Part shown: positions 1 to 10,364 of the stretch, in pieces
Numbering within the stretch: the first letter of the stretch is position 1
Layout of the letters: each line of letters starts with the position of its first letter
From: Symbiodinium natans
Lineage: Eukaryota > Sar > Dinophyceae > Suessiales > Symbiodiniaceae
Length of the DNA stretch: 64,000 bases
NCBI GenBank assembly: GCA_905221605.1
Contig: CAJNDS010000111.1
Span: 161,589-225,588 of the forward strand
Direction: 5' to 3'
Program-made: the position numbers and the translations under genes
Notes under the pieces: model-generated
Told to the model about the DNA's origin: nothing
Seen by the model: the letters and a program-made list of their open reading frames with translations, nothing else
Database searches by the model: none

Positions 1-78
1 TAAGGTTTAGGGTTTAGGGTTTAGGGTTTAGGGTTTAGGGTTTAAGGTTTAGGGTTCAGGGTTCGGGGTTCAGGAGGT
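1..78 (+). repeat. Interstitial telomere-type array (TTTAGGG)n
   Basis: About eight tandem TTTAGGG units, decaying at the right into TTCAGGG and TTCGGGG variants. TTTAGGG is the plant-type telomere unit also used by dinoflagellates. Because similar short arrays recur across the whole window, this is read as an interstitial array rather than proof of a chromosome end. Confidence 0.9.
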
Positions 79-177
79 CTTGAAAGGTTTGTGGGGAGGG
101 GAACTGGAGGGGAAGGAAATTGCTGGGGGGTTTTGAAAATTCTGCAAGTCCTCAATTTCCTGAAGTCCAAGGCTCAG

Positions 178-262
178 GGGTTTAGGGTTTAGGGTTTAGG
201 GTTTAGGGTTTAGGGTTTAGGGTTTAGGGTTTAGGGTTTAGGGTTCAGGGTTTAGGGTTTTC
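178..262 (+). repeat. Interstitial telomere-type array (TTTAGGG)n
   Basis: Roughly twelve TTTAGGG units with one TTCAGGG variant, about 100 bp from the array at the start of the window. Confidence 0.9.
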
Positions 263-391
263 CCACTCATATGGCAGGCAGTCCGCCCAGCAGGAGGGCC
301 CCCACTGCCGCGCCGGCGCAGCCGACGGCCCATGCCTGGAACTCCCTTAACTACTACTCTTGCTCAGGATATCCCAAAAAGTGCCTCTTAA

Positions 392-394
392 TTT

Positions 395-434
<40 letters not shown>
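392..434 (+). repeat. Poly(T)13 followed by poly(G)30
   Basis: A run of 13 T (392-404) passes directly into 30 G (405-434). Such a G run can form a quadruplex and is prone to length error in sequencing. Confidence 0.9.
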
Positions 435-436
<2 letters not shown>

Positions 437-1762
437 CCTAAGGCACATTGAAGTTAATCTGCTTAAGCAACCCCCCCTGAGAGAGAAAAAAAAAAAGAGG
501 CAATATGGGCATTCTTGTCGTTGAATTCCTTTTTTGGGAGGTTCCTAAGCAAAAATAAAAGTTGCTTAAGAAACCCCCCGAAACATCGTTGAAGTCCTTT
601 ATTGGGAGGTTCCGAAGCAAAGAAGATAAAAGTGAAGGGGCTCCGTTTTCAATGGACACAACGGCTCTAAGGACGGGGGGGGGGTGCCTCCTGCAGTCAC
701 AAGACGTTTCAGGCTATGAGGTTATAGGGTTGAAAGAGCCGCTGCCAGGGCGCCCGCGTCTTGACCGCAGCCGGCACCTGAACCAAACCCAGAAACCCCA
801 ACAACCGCACATCACGCAACGGAACTCCGACTTTGCAAAGCAGATCGAGAAAGGGGTGTAGTTGTGTCTGTCAGAGGGTCTTTTTCAGGTCTGGCACGGT
901 TCAGCCATCCCTCCTTCAAGAACCCCTTTCAACCGGACGCATGGGAAAACGCGCCCTAGTCCTGAACCCCAAAAACCTGCACCTACGCCCTTGTTTGCTG
1001 CTTAGCTTTTTTTTCACCTCGACCCCGACATTCGGAAAAGCAACAACGAACCGGCAAACCTGACCATCGAAACAAGCCCGGCCATCAACACAAAAATTGT
1101 CCACACAAGCTGCAAACCACGTGTTAAAAATTGTGGGGCTGGCACGTAAAGGGGCAAACCGGCTGGGCAAGCCGGCTGAGGTATGATATTTTACGGGCTT
1201 GGGATGGCCTTAGTCTGTCAGAAGACCCAAAGGGCAGGGGCGCAAATAGTTGCTGCATGTGCCCTTGAAAAGGGAAGCGAGTCGCTGAAAGAAGCGGACG
1301 GGGAGGCAATGTCGAAGTACGACGCACGCATAAGTTATGCATAACACAGATAAGATATACACTCATCCATAACTATATAGTACGAAATATTCATAACATA
1401 TGTGTATATATATATACATATAAGTATTCTTTTCTACTCCTGGGGCAGCACGGAAATCCCTTCTCATAGGCTTTAGTGCATTTCTCCCATCTCCACAAGT
1501 GGCAATGTACTGTAGATGATCGGGCATCAGGGGCCCAGAGGCCCATGCAAGATTGCCTCGTCCGAGCGCCCGGTTGCCAGGCCTTGCAGGGTCGAACTGT
1601 CGTCGATTTGTCATCGGTTTTGGGGTTTAAGTTTAGGGTTTAAGGTCTGGGGTTTGGGGTTTAGGCGGTTGAGGGTTTTTTTGCCACCCGTCTAGCTATG
1701 CTCTACGGGTTTTTGGTTTGGGGTTTGGGGTTTGGGGTTGGGGGTTTGGTGCTTAAGGCTTA

Positions 1763-1788
1763 GGGGGGGGGGGGGGGGGGGGGGGGGG
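1763..1788 (+). repeat. Poly(G)26
   Basis: Uninterrupted run of 26 G next to degenerate TTTAGGG-derived sequence. Confidence 0.9.
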
Positions 1789-4700
1789 CACCGGGGGCTT
1801 TTGTTGCCTCAGGGTTTAGGGTAAGTATATGCAGGAATATGCGAATCTGCGAACATAGGCATACAGCAACATGTTCACATAAGAATAGAGGAATACAAAA
1901 GTAAACTTATAAGAGTATAGTAATACAATAGTACGGTTATTGAAATATTAATACATGTAGAAGGGGAAATTTCAAAAACTAAAGTAATTATAAGAACAGA
2001 AGACTAAAATGATAGGTGGGCTGGGCGCTCCTGAGGTGCTTCGGTTAGGGTTTAGGGCCGAAGAAATGGGGTTCTTGTCATAAGGAAAGTGGAGTATGCC
2101 TCGTTCCTTGCTAGATGACCCTACTGTGGCACGTAAGTTGCCTAGCAAGAACCCAGCAGAAACACGGTTTGTTTTCCTTCTTTGCGCCTCGAACGAGGGA
2201 GCGCCCATCTTCCATGGCGCTGTCCATGATGTGCTTTAGTTGCCTCTCCCCAGATCGGGGGAACCTCCTTAACATACTCCAAGTCCTACCACCAGGCACC
2301 CAACAGGAGAGGATGAATCTGCGGTATTCTGCGGTGTAATGTTTTTTGCAGGGTTTAGGATTAGGGTTTAGGGTTGGATGATCCAGTGAGGGGTCAGAGC
2401 TCTTCGTCCACTACGAGATGCGGGTGGCGAGCGCAACTCCATGACGACGACTGCGCGGGAACTCGACTTGACCCGCGTAGCACGCGCGCCACCAGAGCCC
2501 TAAACCCCATTGAGCAACGGACTGTGAGGCTGCCAGCACACATTCAACTTCCCTAACCCTTCTTCGACCCCTAAACCCGAAACCCAAAACCCGAAACCCT
2601 ATAACCAAAATCGTGGGGGGAGTCCTGGTGCGGCAAGTACGACACAAGGACTATCAAGGAGCTCAGACCAAGCCCTGAGACCCGAAGAGTCTCGTCAATG
2701 AAAACTTCTAGGTTTCGAGTTTAGAGTTTAGGCTTTCGGCACTCACACAGAGTTTAGGGTTTAGAGTTCAGGGTTTAGGGATAAGACCTGGCGTATAGTG
2801 CAGGGCAGAGTAGTGCACATGGCTAAATCAAACTTCTTTGTCCTTGCTTGCCTTTGGGCATCCTGAATTTGCCCATGCTGTTACAATATTTGATGGTGTT
2901 GCAAAAATTTGTTTGGAGAGGAGAATTTACAGTACAAATTACTGCAAGAAGAGCGAGCTTCTATTCTATCTACACTTGTTGTTCTGCACAGATTCAATTT
3001 CGAAAGTATTCCTGACTGCAGAACTAACGACAGCAACTACACCATCATAGAATCATAGATTACAACTTCTTTGCCACCATTATGTCAACGCCCTACTTTT
3101 TTGCGTCTAAAACACACCCAGTGTTTTAAAGCTACGCACTCAGAAACGGTATGCGTCTTGATTGAGAGAATAAAACTGAAGAAATCGGGCTTTCGTCCGC
3201 AAGAGGGTTGAACCCGGTTCACGGTCGTGATGAGAGAGAGGCGGCGTTTATAGCATCTCGCCTCAAGCAAAGAGCTGCCTCAAGCCTAGAGCTGCCTCGA
3301 CGGAGCCGACTGCGCCTCATATGGCCACTACGACAGCTGCTAGGAAGGTACATGGCGCCAAAAACACAACCCTGTTGGTTTCATCATAGAGCCCCCCCGG
3401 CCCGAGGTATGTCTTTACTTTTCACTTCTCCACTTACATAGCAGCGCCGGCTCCAAGGCAACTCCAAGTTGTGGCTTTTCGGGGCCCAACATGTACCCCG
3501 AAATACATTTTGGAGAGCGGACGAATGCCAGGCCAACAGAGCTTGGCCCTGAAGGTCCTGCCGAGTCCGTTACCCTTGTGAGACGCCCAGCGAAGGTCTG
3601 ATCGGCCAATATCGCGGGGTTTGAAGCTCCAATCCAAGCTTTCTGTGAGGAAACTGCGCCAGGAACACCTCAAAAGATGCGTGTGGCAACCGCGCAGGCG
3701 AAGCGTTGGCGACGGCTACGCTCCGAGATGATTCACAGCACTTCTGTTGTTATGGCCCAGGTCACGTGCAACTGACAGCTTCAAGCCGTCTGCAAGAGTA
3801 CTGGGGACTGTATGCAAATCTATATCGTGTTAGAAAAAAAGGTCAGAAGATCTGACTGCTGTGGGGGGATGACACCGACTCCCACGCCGCTTGTTCGGGG
3901 GCTCAGGTGACAAAAGACTCAGTGATGGCCACGCTCACTTTCCCGAGCATCCTTTGCTTTGGCTCCACTCTCAGGCCAAGAACCGCACGTCGTCCTCGAC
4001 CCCGCCGGGTACCAACGGCAGAACCTTCCCTTCGGAGGCCTCTCCGAGGGCGTGGAGAGACGGAAAAAGGGAAACCCCTTACATAAAAAGACCCTTTTAT
4101 GCTAGGCCAAGCCCCTTTCCGAAGCCTTCTCTTCCCCTTGCTCTCTCTCACTCACTCCTTGTTCTGCGCGCGCTCCCTGCGAGAGGCTGCGAACACCAAA
4201 AAAAAATCACAAGCTCATCCCTACGGCTGGCGGCCTGGCCCAAGCTGGAGGAAGTGCCTGGCAGGCTCCCGCGGCAGCGCATCAGCAGCTTGACAGGCCC
4301 CTGCATCGCGCGAAGAGCCTCGCAGCGGGACTTAATGCCCCGATTGGGGGGCTTTCTGCGCTTGTGGCGGTCGTTCTTTCTGAAGGTCCCGGGGCACGCT
4401 GCTTCTTTCGAGGCTGCAAGGGCACTCCCAATGAAATTTGAAACAACCCCCCTTTTCCACCCTAAACTCCCTAAACCCTAAACCCGGTTGAATCTTCTCC
4501 CTATGCCCCCCGACCTCCACGGAGCCGTCGACTTGATCCGAAAAATCCACGTGCCATTGGGCACGCATCTTCGTGAAGAAGAAGATGTAGGGCTGCATGT
4601 CCTCATGGGCTACCACCAAACTCAAGGCAAGGAAAGGCAAGGAAAGGCAAAGCGGAAACAATAACCAAAAAAAAAAGTACACAAGTCTCCCCTCCCCTCT

Positions 4701-4990
4701 GCCCATGGACCTACTACATCTCCAGATAGCCGGTTTGAAAGGGGTTCTGACCAGTGTGGGGTGTGCAGCTTCGAGGCTCAGGGGGCGAAAAAGGGGCGCT
4801 TGCGGAAAAAACTAGGGGTGCCCTTTGGGGGGGGGGGTGCCTCTCAGCCTTCTAGTTTTTGTTTTTTGGTGGGGGGGGGGGGGGTAAGATGGACACTTAA
4901 AGGCCATGCTGCACGTGCGTGCCTTGTAAACAAATACTTTACAAAGGCCGCAGAATAGACGCAACGCACCGCAGAACAGACGCAATGCAC

Positions 4991-5240
4991 CCGGAGGAGG
5001 GCGCGGAGGGCGCGCAGCGCGCGCAGCGCGCGGAGGGCGCGGAGGGCGCGGAGGGCGCGGAGGGCGCGGAGGGCGCGGAGGGCGCGGAGGCGGGAGGGCG
5101 CGGAGGGTGCGGAGGGCGGGGAGGGCGCGGAGGGCGCGGAGGGCGCGGAGGGCGCGGAGGGCGCGGAGGGCGCGGAGGGCGCGGAGGGCGTGGACAGGCG
5201 CGGAGGGCGTGGAGGGCGTTCGCGGAGGGCGCGGAAGGTG
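4991..5240 (+). repeat. GC-rich minisatellite, 9-bp unit GGCGCGGAG
   Basis: About 25 near-perfect copies of a 9-bp unit, GGCGCGGAG, with variants such as GGTGCGGAG, GGCGTGGAG and GCGCAGCGC. Because the unit is a multiple of three, frames on both strands stay open across it: Gly-Ala-Glu or Gly-Arg repeats on plus, Leu-Arg-Ala or Pro-Pro-Arg repeats on minus. These are artefacts of the repeat and not evidence of a protein. Confidence 0.9.
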
Positions 5241-6300
5241 CCCCAACAGTTGAACCCCTTGTCTAGTGCGCGTGTCCCCCACTCCCCTGCCCATCAACCG
5301 AATGTCACGCTCCCCCCCCTCTTTCGATTTCGTCCGTCAGACATCCATTCATGGCCCAGAGAGGTTTGCGGGAAGAATCCAAGAAAAAAGAGCACGCGCA
5401 GAATCGACGTTAAGTGTCCAAGGCCCGGGGAAGGGGGGGTCGTGTTCAAGGGCCCCTCCTTCGTTTCGGAACTTCGTGAACCTTTCAGTCCTGGCGGATC
5501 GGGCTCGAGCTTGCCGCCTTTATACGAAGCGACTCCTGCAAGCACAAGGGATGCACGGGCCTGAGCTGCCTCAGCGGGTTTAGGGTTTAGGGTTTAGTGC
5601 TGACGGTGCTCGGGTTTTTGGAGGTTTTGGGGCTTTCGGTCTTGGATTCCCGGTTTGTAGGGTTTAGCGTCAGTACTGGTTTGTGGCCCCAAGCCCAAGA
5701 TGAGGGTGTCCTCTGTTGAGGGTCTTGGGCGCACGACGCCCAAGATCTCTGTACAAAGCCGATGGCCGAGGGGCGAAAGTAGATGCTGGAGTGGGTCTTG
5801 CAACTCGAGCATCCCGAAGGACATCCCACATCCACTCACACCTACTACGACCAGGAGGGATACGCACACTCACCCCAGAAACCAAATACCTTTTAACCCT
5901 AAACCTCAAACCCAGGAAAAACCCTGGTACATGTGGGCAGATGCCGGTGTTGAATCCCTCTCTTGCCCCTTCTGGGAAAAGAAGAACGAACAACCATAAG
6001 GTTCGTCATGCGTTTTTTTTCATAGATATACCAGCAATATTGATAACAAGAATACTGAAACTCAGAAATAATGCTAGCAATAAGGGCAAATTTCAGAATA
6101 TGCAACCTGACAGGGCCCCAAATCAACCCAAGAAACCTCTTTTTTGGACTCGCGCTATGCAACTGCCTGAGAAGGGAATGCGACTGCACCACGACAGCAC
6201 CAGATCACAACAAACGCTGTTATGCAAATGGACCGAAACCCTAAACCCTAAAACCCCTTTGAACCTGGAAGCTGCTTCACCCTGCCAGGACTGAGGCCCG

Positions 6301-6394
6301 ACCCTAAACCCTGAACCCTGAACCCTGAACCCTAAACCCTAAACCCTAAACCCTAAACCCTAAACCCTAAACCCTAAACCCTAAACCCTAAAGC
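6301..6394 (-). repeat. Interstitial telomere-type array (CCCTAAA)n
   Basis: About thirteen CCCTAAA units; the leftmost ones are CCCTGAA variants. A TTTAGGG patch follows at 6531-6568 in the opposite orientation. Confidence 0.9.
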
Positions 6395-6530
6395 CAAAGC
6401 CCTAAGGCTGGCAAGAGCACGTCCTTCGACCAAACCTCCTGCAAGAGTTCCGCGCCAGCTCCAGGGAACAATGTGGCTAAGTCCATGCCAACCAAACCTG
6501 CTCAGCATTCAGAGAAGGCTCATTGAGGGC

Positions 6531-6568
6531 TTAGGGTTTAGGGTTTCGGGTTTCGGGTTTAGGGTTTA
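6531..6568 (+). repeat. Short TTTAGGG array with TTTCGGG variants
   Basis: Five units mixing TTTAGGG and TTTCGGG. Confidence 0.85.
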
Positions 6569-6661
6569 GGGAGGTGGGCGGCTCATGGTCCTGTTCACTC
6601 TTGGCAGATTCTTCCATGGTCTGAAACAAGAGAGTGACGATGACAAGCAGGTCGCCATTCC

Positions 6662-6748
6662 GGGGTTTAGGGTTTAGGGTTTAGCGTTTAGGGTTTAGGG
6701 TTTAGGGTTTAGGGGTTAGGGGTTTAGGGTTTAGGGTTTCGGGTTGCG
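6662..6748 (+). repeat. Interstitial telomere-type array (TTTAGGG)n
   Basis: About twelve units with single-base variants (TTTAGCG, GGTTAGG). It lies about 190 bp from the 3' end of the LINE inserted at 6945-11602. Confidence 0.9.
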
Positions 6749-6931
6749 GCCCTCCTCCAACATCCCTTTTTGAGCACGGGCTGAGGGGCATGCCGGCAGC
6801 TCAGGGGACATGTGCTGACGCTATGCATCACAGATCCACTTCCGAGCACAAACTAGAAGAGTAACGACCTACACACTCGTTCAAGTCAGGTGTTGTCTGC
6901 ACATTGTTCAAATCGTTGGAGACGCTGCTGC

Positions 6932-6944
6932 CTCTAACATCCCT
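6932..6944. repeat. Left copy of 13-bp target-site duplication of the LINE
   Basis: CTCTAACATCCCT occurs here and again at 11603-11615, immediately outside the two ends of the LINE. The neighbouring bases differ (C against G on one side, T against A on the other), so the match is exactly 13 bp, a usual length for target-primed reverse transcription. Caution: a similar string (CCAACATCCCTTT) also occurs at about 6757-6769, so the motif is not unique. Confidence 0.7.
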
Positions 6945-6978
6945 TTGCAACTGGACTCCTTGCTGCCAGGATGCCGAA

Positions 6979-6995
6979 ACTCTTCTTAGAAGAGT
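6979..6995 (-). other. Hairpin in LINE 3' UTR
   Basis: ACTCTTC, loop TTA, GAAGAGT: a perfect 7-bp stem with a 3-nt loop, 34 bp from the 3' end of the element. In several LINE families a 3' stem-loop is what the reverse transcriptase recognises. That role here is inference. Confidence 0.5.
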
Positions 6996-7049
6996 CGATG
7001 AGTACAGGAAAAGCAAGCACACACACTGTAGCCAGTGCAGGCTTTCACA

Positions 7050-10000
7050 TCAATCTTGAAGGGTAGCAATTTTACGTATATATCGCTCAGGTATGACATT
7101 GAAGGTGAGAAGTATCTGACACTGTTCTTGCAAAACATCAGCGACTCGATGCAATGTTGGTAAGTGAGCCTCCAGCTGTGCCTCTGCCAAGGCACAATGC
7201 AGCAGGAAATACGGATGCAGCATACGCACTGTAATGGCAAAATGATACAGGCCCATCTGCAGGTCATCACACAAAGTCCAAGTCTGCAAGCCCTGTTCAT
7301 TATCAATCCAGACAAGTACAAAACCCTGCTCTCCCACACAGAGCGTACACGTGAAAAGCCAAACTGCATGCTGCAATACATAATCCTGCCATCGAGGAAA
7401 GAGGCCCGAATTGACGCGACTATGGAGCTGAGCCAGAGCCTGTTGTTCAAAGAAGCAGGCTCCACGCAACTTCCATGCCAGGCGGTCGGCAGGCAGCGCA
7501 AATATCTCCACCGGAGAGACGACTGCATTAAAAGCTTTGGCAGCACAACGCAGGAGCCAATCCAGCGGGGAGTTCGGGAAGCCACCTTGTGGCCGCCGCA
7601 TTCTGATCATTGAACTGACAGCTGCCCGCACCGGCGCTTCAGGTGGTCTTCGCAAGACATGGCCGAAGTAGTTCCAGAAACGCAGCTGCCACTGAAAAGT
7701 CCATGTTTGGGGTATCTTGTCATTGAGGAAGAGGTATACAGCACGTTTGCGAAGTCTATGCAAGACCATGGCCTGCGGTTTCTGGAGCAAGGTGGGTATG
7801 TGCAGCTGCAGCAGGGTTTGCAACGCAGTAGCTTGCAGGGTACGAATGCTATCAAGTGCATGCACGGTAGGAGGAACGACAGGTGAAGCCCAGAGCCATT
7901 TACTTCCGATGTAACGGTTTAGGATGGTCAAGGCCAAATTGGGCTGTAACCAATTGAGGCCACGAAGTACTGGGAGCATCTGCTGCAAACCGTGATGCAC
8001 ACTACGCACGAAAAAGGGTTGCCAAAGATGCCACAGATTCTCGCCAACACGTAGATGCCTCAATGGCTTGCGCAAGTACTGAGTAAGATCAACCCACGGC
8101 ACTTTGGACAACACATGGCCCGCAGGCAGAACCAGCTCACGACCCGCTGCAAGCGTAGCAGGAGAAGCCATGAGCTGTGTTTTGGTCAAGTTAAACGCAA
8201 GACCGACAGCTGACAAAGCATCCTGTATCCTTGGAAGGAGTTTGATGGCAGTATTCCAGTCATCAAAATGCAGCAAGAGGTCGTCAATGAAAAGCCACCC
8301 CCAATCCCCTACCACAGAGTCAAAACCATCAGCACGACATCGTTGGAACTCCTGTTGCAAAAGATGACCTATGATGAAGCTGAACACGCCAGAACTGTAG
8401 GTGTGACCCTGTTGCACACCCTGGGCCTGGCTGACTTCCCACTGCACCCCCTTCCATGCAAACACCAACTGTGGCTGCAGCACAACTCGCAGAAGTTGCA
8501 AAGCTTCGCGTGCCAGATGCGAGGGCGTCGACTCGGAGATCCACCGAGCTACTGCAACATGCTGCAATGAATCAAACGCAGACCTGATATCAGCATTAAA
8601 CCATATTCTGTGTTGGTGAAGAACGCCCTCATTGTAGACCATCCAGTGTGCAGTAGCAAGGGCATCAAGGACCTGGCTACCTGCAACACCCCCACACTGA
8701 CACGGAGGAGTTGACCACGATGCAACCAACCTCCGTAAGAGAATGTGGCAATACAATTTGTTGCATGCCTCAATTAGGTTTATAGGGCGGATGTCCGTTG
8801 GGGCAGCGACCTGGGCAACCTTTGGGATGAGAAGTACAAAAGCACGATAGAGGCCCTGCGGGTGTTGGGAAGCAGTGAAAAGGTTGTTGAGGAACTGTCT
8901 GAGAATAGTCCTTCCATCTTCAACGCCCCACATTGCCACTAACAATTCATAGGTAATACCAGTAAGACCTGAGGTTTTACCAGATTTGCCTTTGTTGAGT
9001 GCTTCCTGGATCTCCGCATCGGTAAACTCTGCAAGCATGTGCGCGCCGGACTCCAACTGCAAGGACTCGAGTATACCCTGAATCTCTTGGCGCTGTTCCT
9101 GTGGGACATCAGGGTGGAAAAGAGTGTCAAAGTGACGCTTGACCCTAGCAGCTGCTTCTCCGAGTCCTCCGGAGTCTTTGACAAGGGGTTGAAAGTCACC
9201 ATGAGGTTTGAGCCTTGCTCTCAAGTAGCTAATAGCGTGAGCATCGCCAGAAGCGGCATCATCCTCAAGGGACTGGAGCCACAGCAGTCGTTCCGCCCGA
9301 CGTTTTGCAAGGATAGCTCTCGTGAGTTCAAGCCGTTTGTCAAGATCAGTGCAGAAACGACGTTGGTGACAGAGATCCTTCAGGTAGGGGCTGTCTCTAT
9401 ACTTCTTGGATGGGGTGTTGTACGAAGAAGCTTGTTGAAGGGACTGCAGGCACTCCCACTGACCCTGGAGAGAAAGGGTTTCAAAGGAGGGCCGCACGAC
9501 AGCCAGGCATTCAGGCAAATTAGAACCAGCAAGCCACTTAGCACATCGTGCCCTGGCTTTCGGCTTGCGACGTTTGGTCCTTTTAGGAGCAGCCGCACCA
9601 AGGTGCAAAGCCAGCGTGACTCGATCATGATCAGACTGAATGTCATGCCGGGATCCACAATGCACCAAGAGCTGATTCTGACCAACAGGCGTAGACACAG
9701 TCTGGGACTTTAAAGCACGGCTGATGTAAGCGTAGTCTATGCTGGAACTTGAAGTAGAACCATGTCTGGTGGGTATATCTGAACGAAAGCACGAAAAGCC
9801 GAAGGGCGAAAGTGCGGCGTCGAGTAGGACAGCTCTGGGACTGCCAAACTCGGCATTGAAATCACCTATGATGAGAGCTTCGGTTTCAGAGTATGCCTGG
9901 CAGACACGTGTGAGCTCCGCAAGCGCATCTTCAAACATTGCATCGCTATTGTCGCCATGGGGTAAATGTACCGTAAAGATCCAACGCAAATTATGAGTAG

Positions 10001-10361
10001 CGGATGAAGCATATTTGACACCAATCATCCTCTCCCCTTTGTAGGTATCAGCAATGTACTCAACGCTGCCTTTGGAAAGAAGAATCACCTGTGCCAAATA
10101 CGAGTTCAAATCAGCAGTACCCAAAACATAGTAGGAAGAACACACGCAATCACTGAGTGAATACTCGGACAATGGCTCTGAATTCGATGCTTCCCTTAGG
10201 GCTGACGCAAGGGAGCCTGTACCACCAACTTCTTGCAAAGCCAGAAATTCGGGACCATTCTCATGCAAAAGAAGCCAATCCGAGATGATAGGCAAGGACC
10301 TACCCTGTACATTCCAGGAGTCACAGTAAAAGACATCAGTACTTGGCTCCCTTTCTGCAAG
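7050..10361 (-). CDS. LINE ORF2: endonuclease/reverse transcriptase
   Basis: This makes the DNA nick and cDNA for retrotransposition. Residues are counted from the TTG codon at 10295. The frame also runs upstream of it to the ORF1 stop and encodes SWNVQG, the usual start of an apurinic-type endonuclease. Endonuclease motifs: LALQEVGG (18-25), IIGDFNAEF (142-150), SSIDYAYIS (184-192), SDHD (221-224). A basic stretch, KRTKRRKPKARARC, is at 238-251. Reverse transcriptase motifs: LLIPK (488-492), ADIRSAFD (568-575, motif A), GVQQGHTYSSG (626-636, motif B), FIDD (669-672, in place of the common YADD). A long C-terminal region without RNase H follows. No frameshift or stop interrupts about 1100 codons. 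There is no ATG near its start, and the frame is the same as ORF1, separated from it only by the TGA at 10362-10364. Confidence 0.93.
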   Translation of the reverse strand, partial: LAEREPSTDVFYCDSWNVQGRSLPIISDWLLLHENGPEFLALQEVGGTGSLASALREASNSEPLSEYSLSDCVCSSYYVLGTADLNSYLAQVILLSKGSVEYIADTYKGERMIGVKYASSATHNLRWIFTVHLPHGDNSDAMFEDALAELTRVCQAYSETEALIIGDFNAEFGSPRAVLLDAALSPFGFSCFRSDIPTRHGSTSSSSIDYAYISRALKSQTVSTPVGQNQLLVHCGSRHDIQSDHDRVTLALHLGAAAPKRTKRRKPKARARCAKWLAGSNLPECLAVVRPSFETLSLQGQWECLQSLQQASSYNTPSKKYRDSPYLKDLCHQRRFCTDLDKRLELTRAILAKRRAERLLWLQSLEDDAASGDAHAISYLRARLKPHGDFQPLVKDSGGLGEAAARVKRHFDTLFHPDVPQEQRQEIQGILESLQLESGAHMLAEFTDAEIQEALNKGKSGKTSGLTGITYELLVAMWGVEDGRTILRQFLNNLFTASQHPQGLYRAFVLLIPKVAQVAAPTDIRPINLIEACNKLYCHILLRRLVASWSTPPCQCGGVAGSQVLDALATAHWMVYNEGVLHQHRIWFNADIRSAFDSLQHVAVARWISESTPSHLAREALQLLRVVLQPQLVFAWKGVQWEVSQAQGVQQGHTYSSGVFSFIIGHLLQQEFQRCRADGFDSVVGDWGWLFIDDLLLHFDDWNTAIKLLPRIQDALSAVGLAFNLTKTQLMASPATLAAGRELVLPAGHVLSKVPWVDLTQYLRKPLRHLRVGENLWHLWQPFFVRSVHHGLQQMLPVLRGLNWLQPNLALTILNRYIGSKWLWASPVVPPTVHALDSIRTLQATALQTLLQLHIPTLLQKPQAMVLHRLRKRAVYLFLNDKIPQTWTFQWQLRFWNYFGHVLRRPPEAPVRAAVSSMIRMRRPQGGFPNSPLDWLLRCAAKAFNAVVSPVEIFALPADRLAWKLRGACFFEQQALAQLHSRVNSGLFPRWQDYVLQHAVWLFTCTLCVGEQGFVLVWIDNEQGLQTWTLCDDLQMGLYHFAITVRMLHPYFLLHCALAEAQLEAHLPTLHRVADVLQEQCQILLTFNVIPERYIRKIATLQD

Positions 10362-10364
10362 TCA
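10362..10364 (-). other. Single in-frame TGA between ORF1 and ORF2
   Basis: Codon-by-codon reading gives TAT GAT CGC TGA CTT GCA GAA. The frame on both sides is the same and contains no other stop from 11525 to 7050. The endonuclease N-terminus is encoded about 15 codons downstream with no initiator ATG. This is either programmed read-through or a recent inactivating mutation. Confidence 0.85.

Larger units (their letters stand above)
263..6298. other. No convincing gene; degenerate telomere-type repeats, homopolymers, AT-rich tracts
   Basis: I see no supported gene here. Short TTTAGGG-derived patches lie at about 1621-1745, 2343-2375, 2745-2785 and 5577-5600. CCCTAAA-type patches lie at about 2500-2605 and 4461-4490. 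A G26 run is at 1763-1788 and AT-rich stretches at 1376-1425 and 1900-1990. Open frames of up to 196 codons (for example 3891-4481 on the plus strand) show no recognisable domain and Ser/Pro/Arg-rich chance composition. Confidence 0.6.

Noticed and set aside
1..262. True chromosome end because the window begins with TTTAGGG
   Set aside because: The arrays are short and degenerate, and equivalent arrays occur at many internal positions in both orientations.
3891..4481. 196-codon plus-strand frame
   Set aside because: No domain, low-complexity Ser/Pro/Arg composition, ends in telomere-type sequence; a chance frame in GC-rich DNA.
7164..9713. Plus-strand frames of up to 224 codons
   Set aside because: Antisense shadows of the LINE ORF2, which has full motif support on the minus strand.
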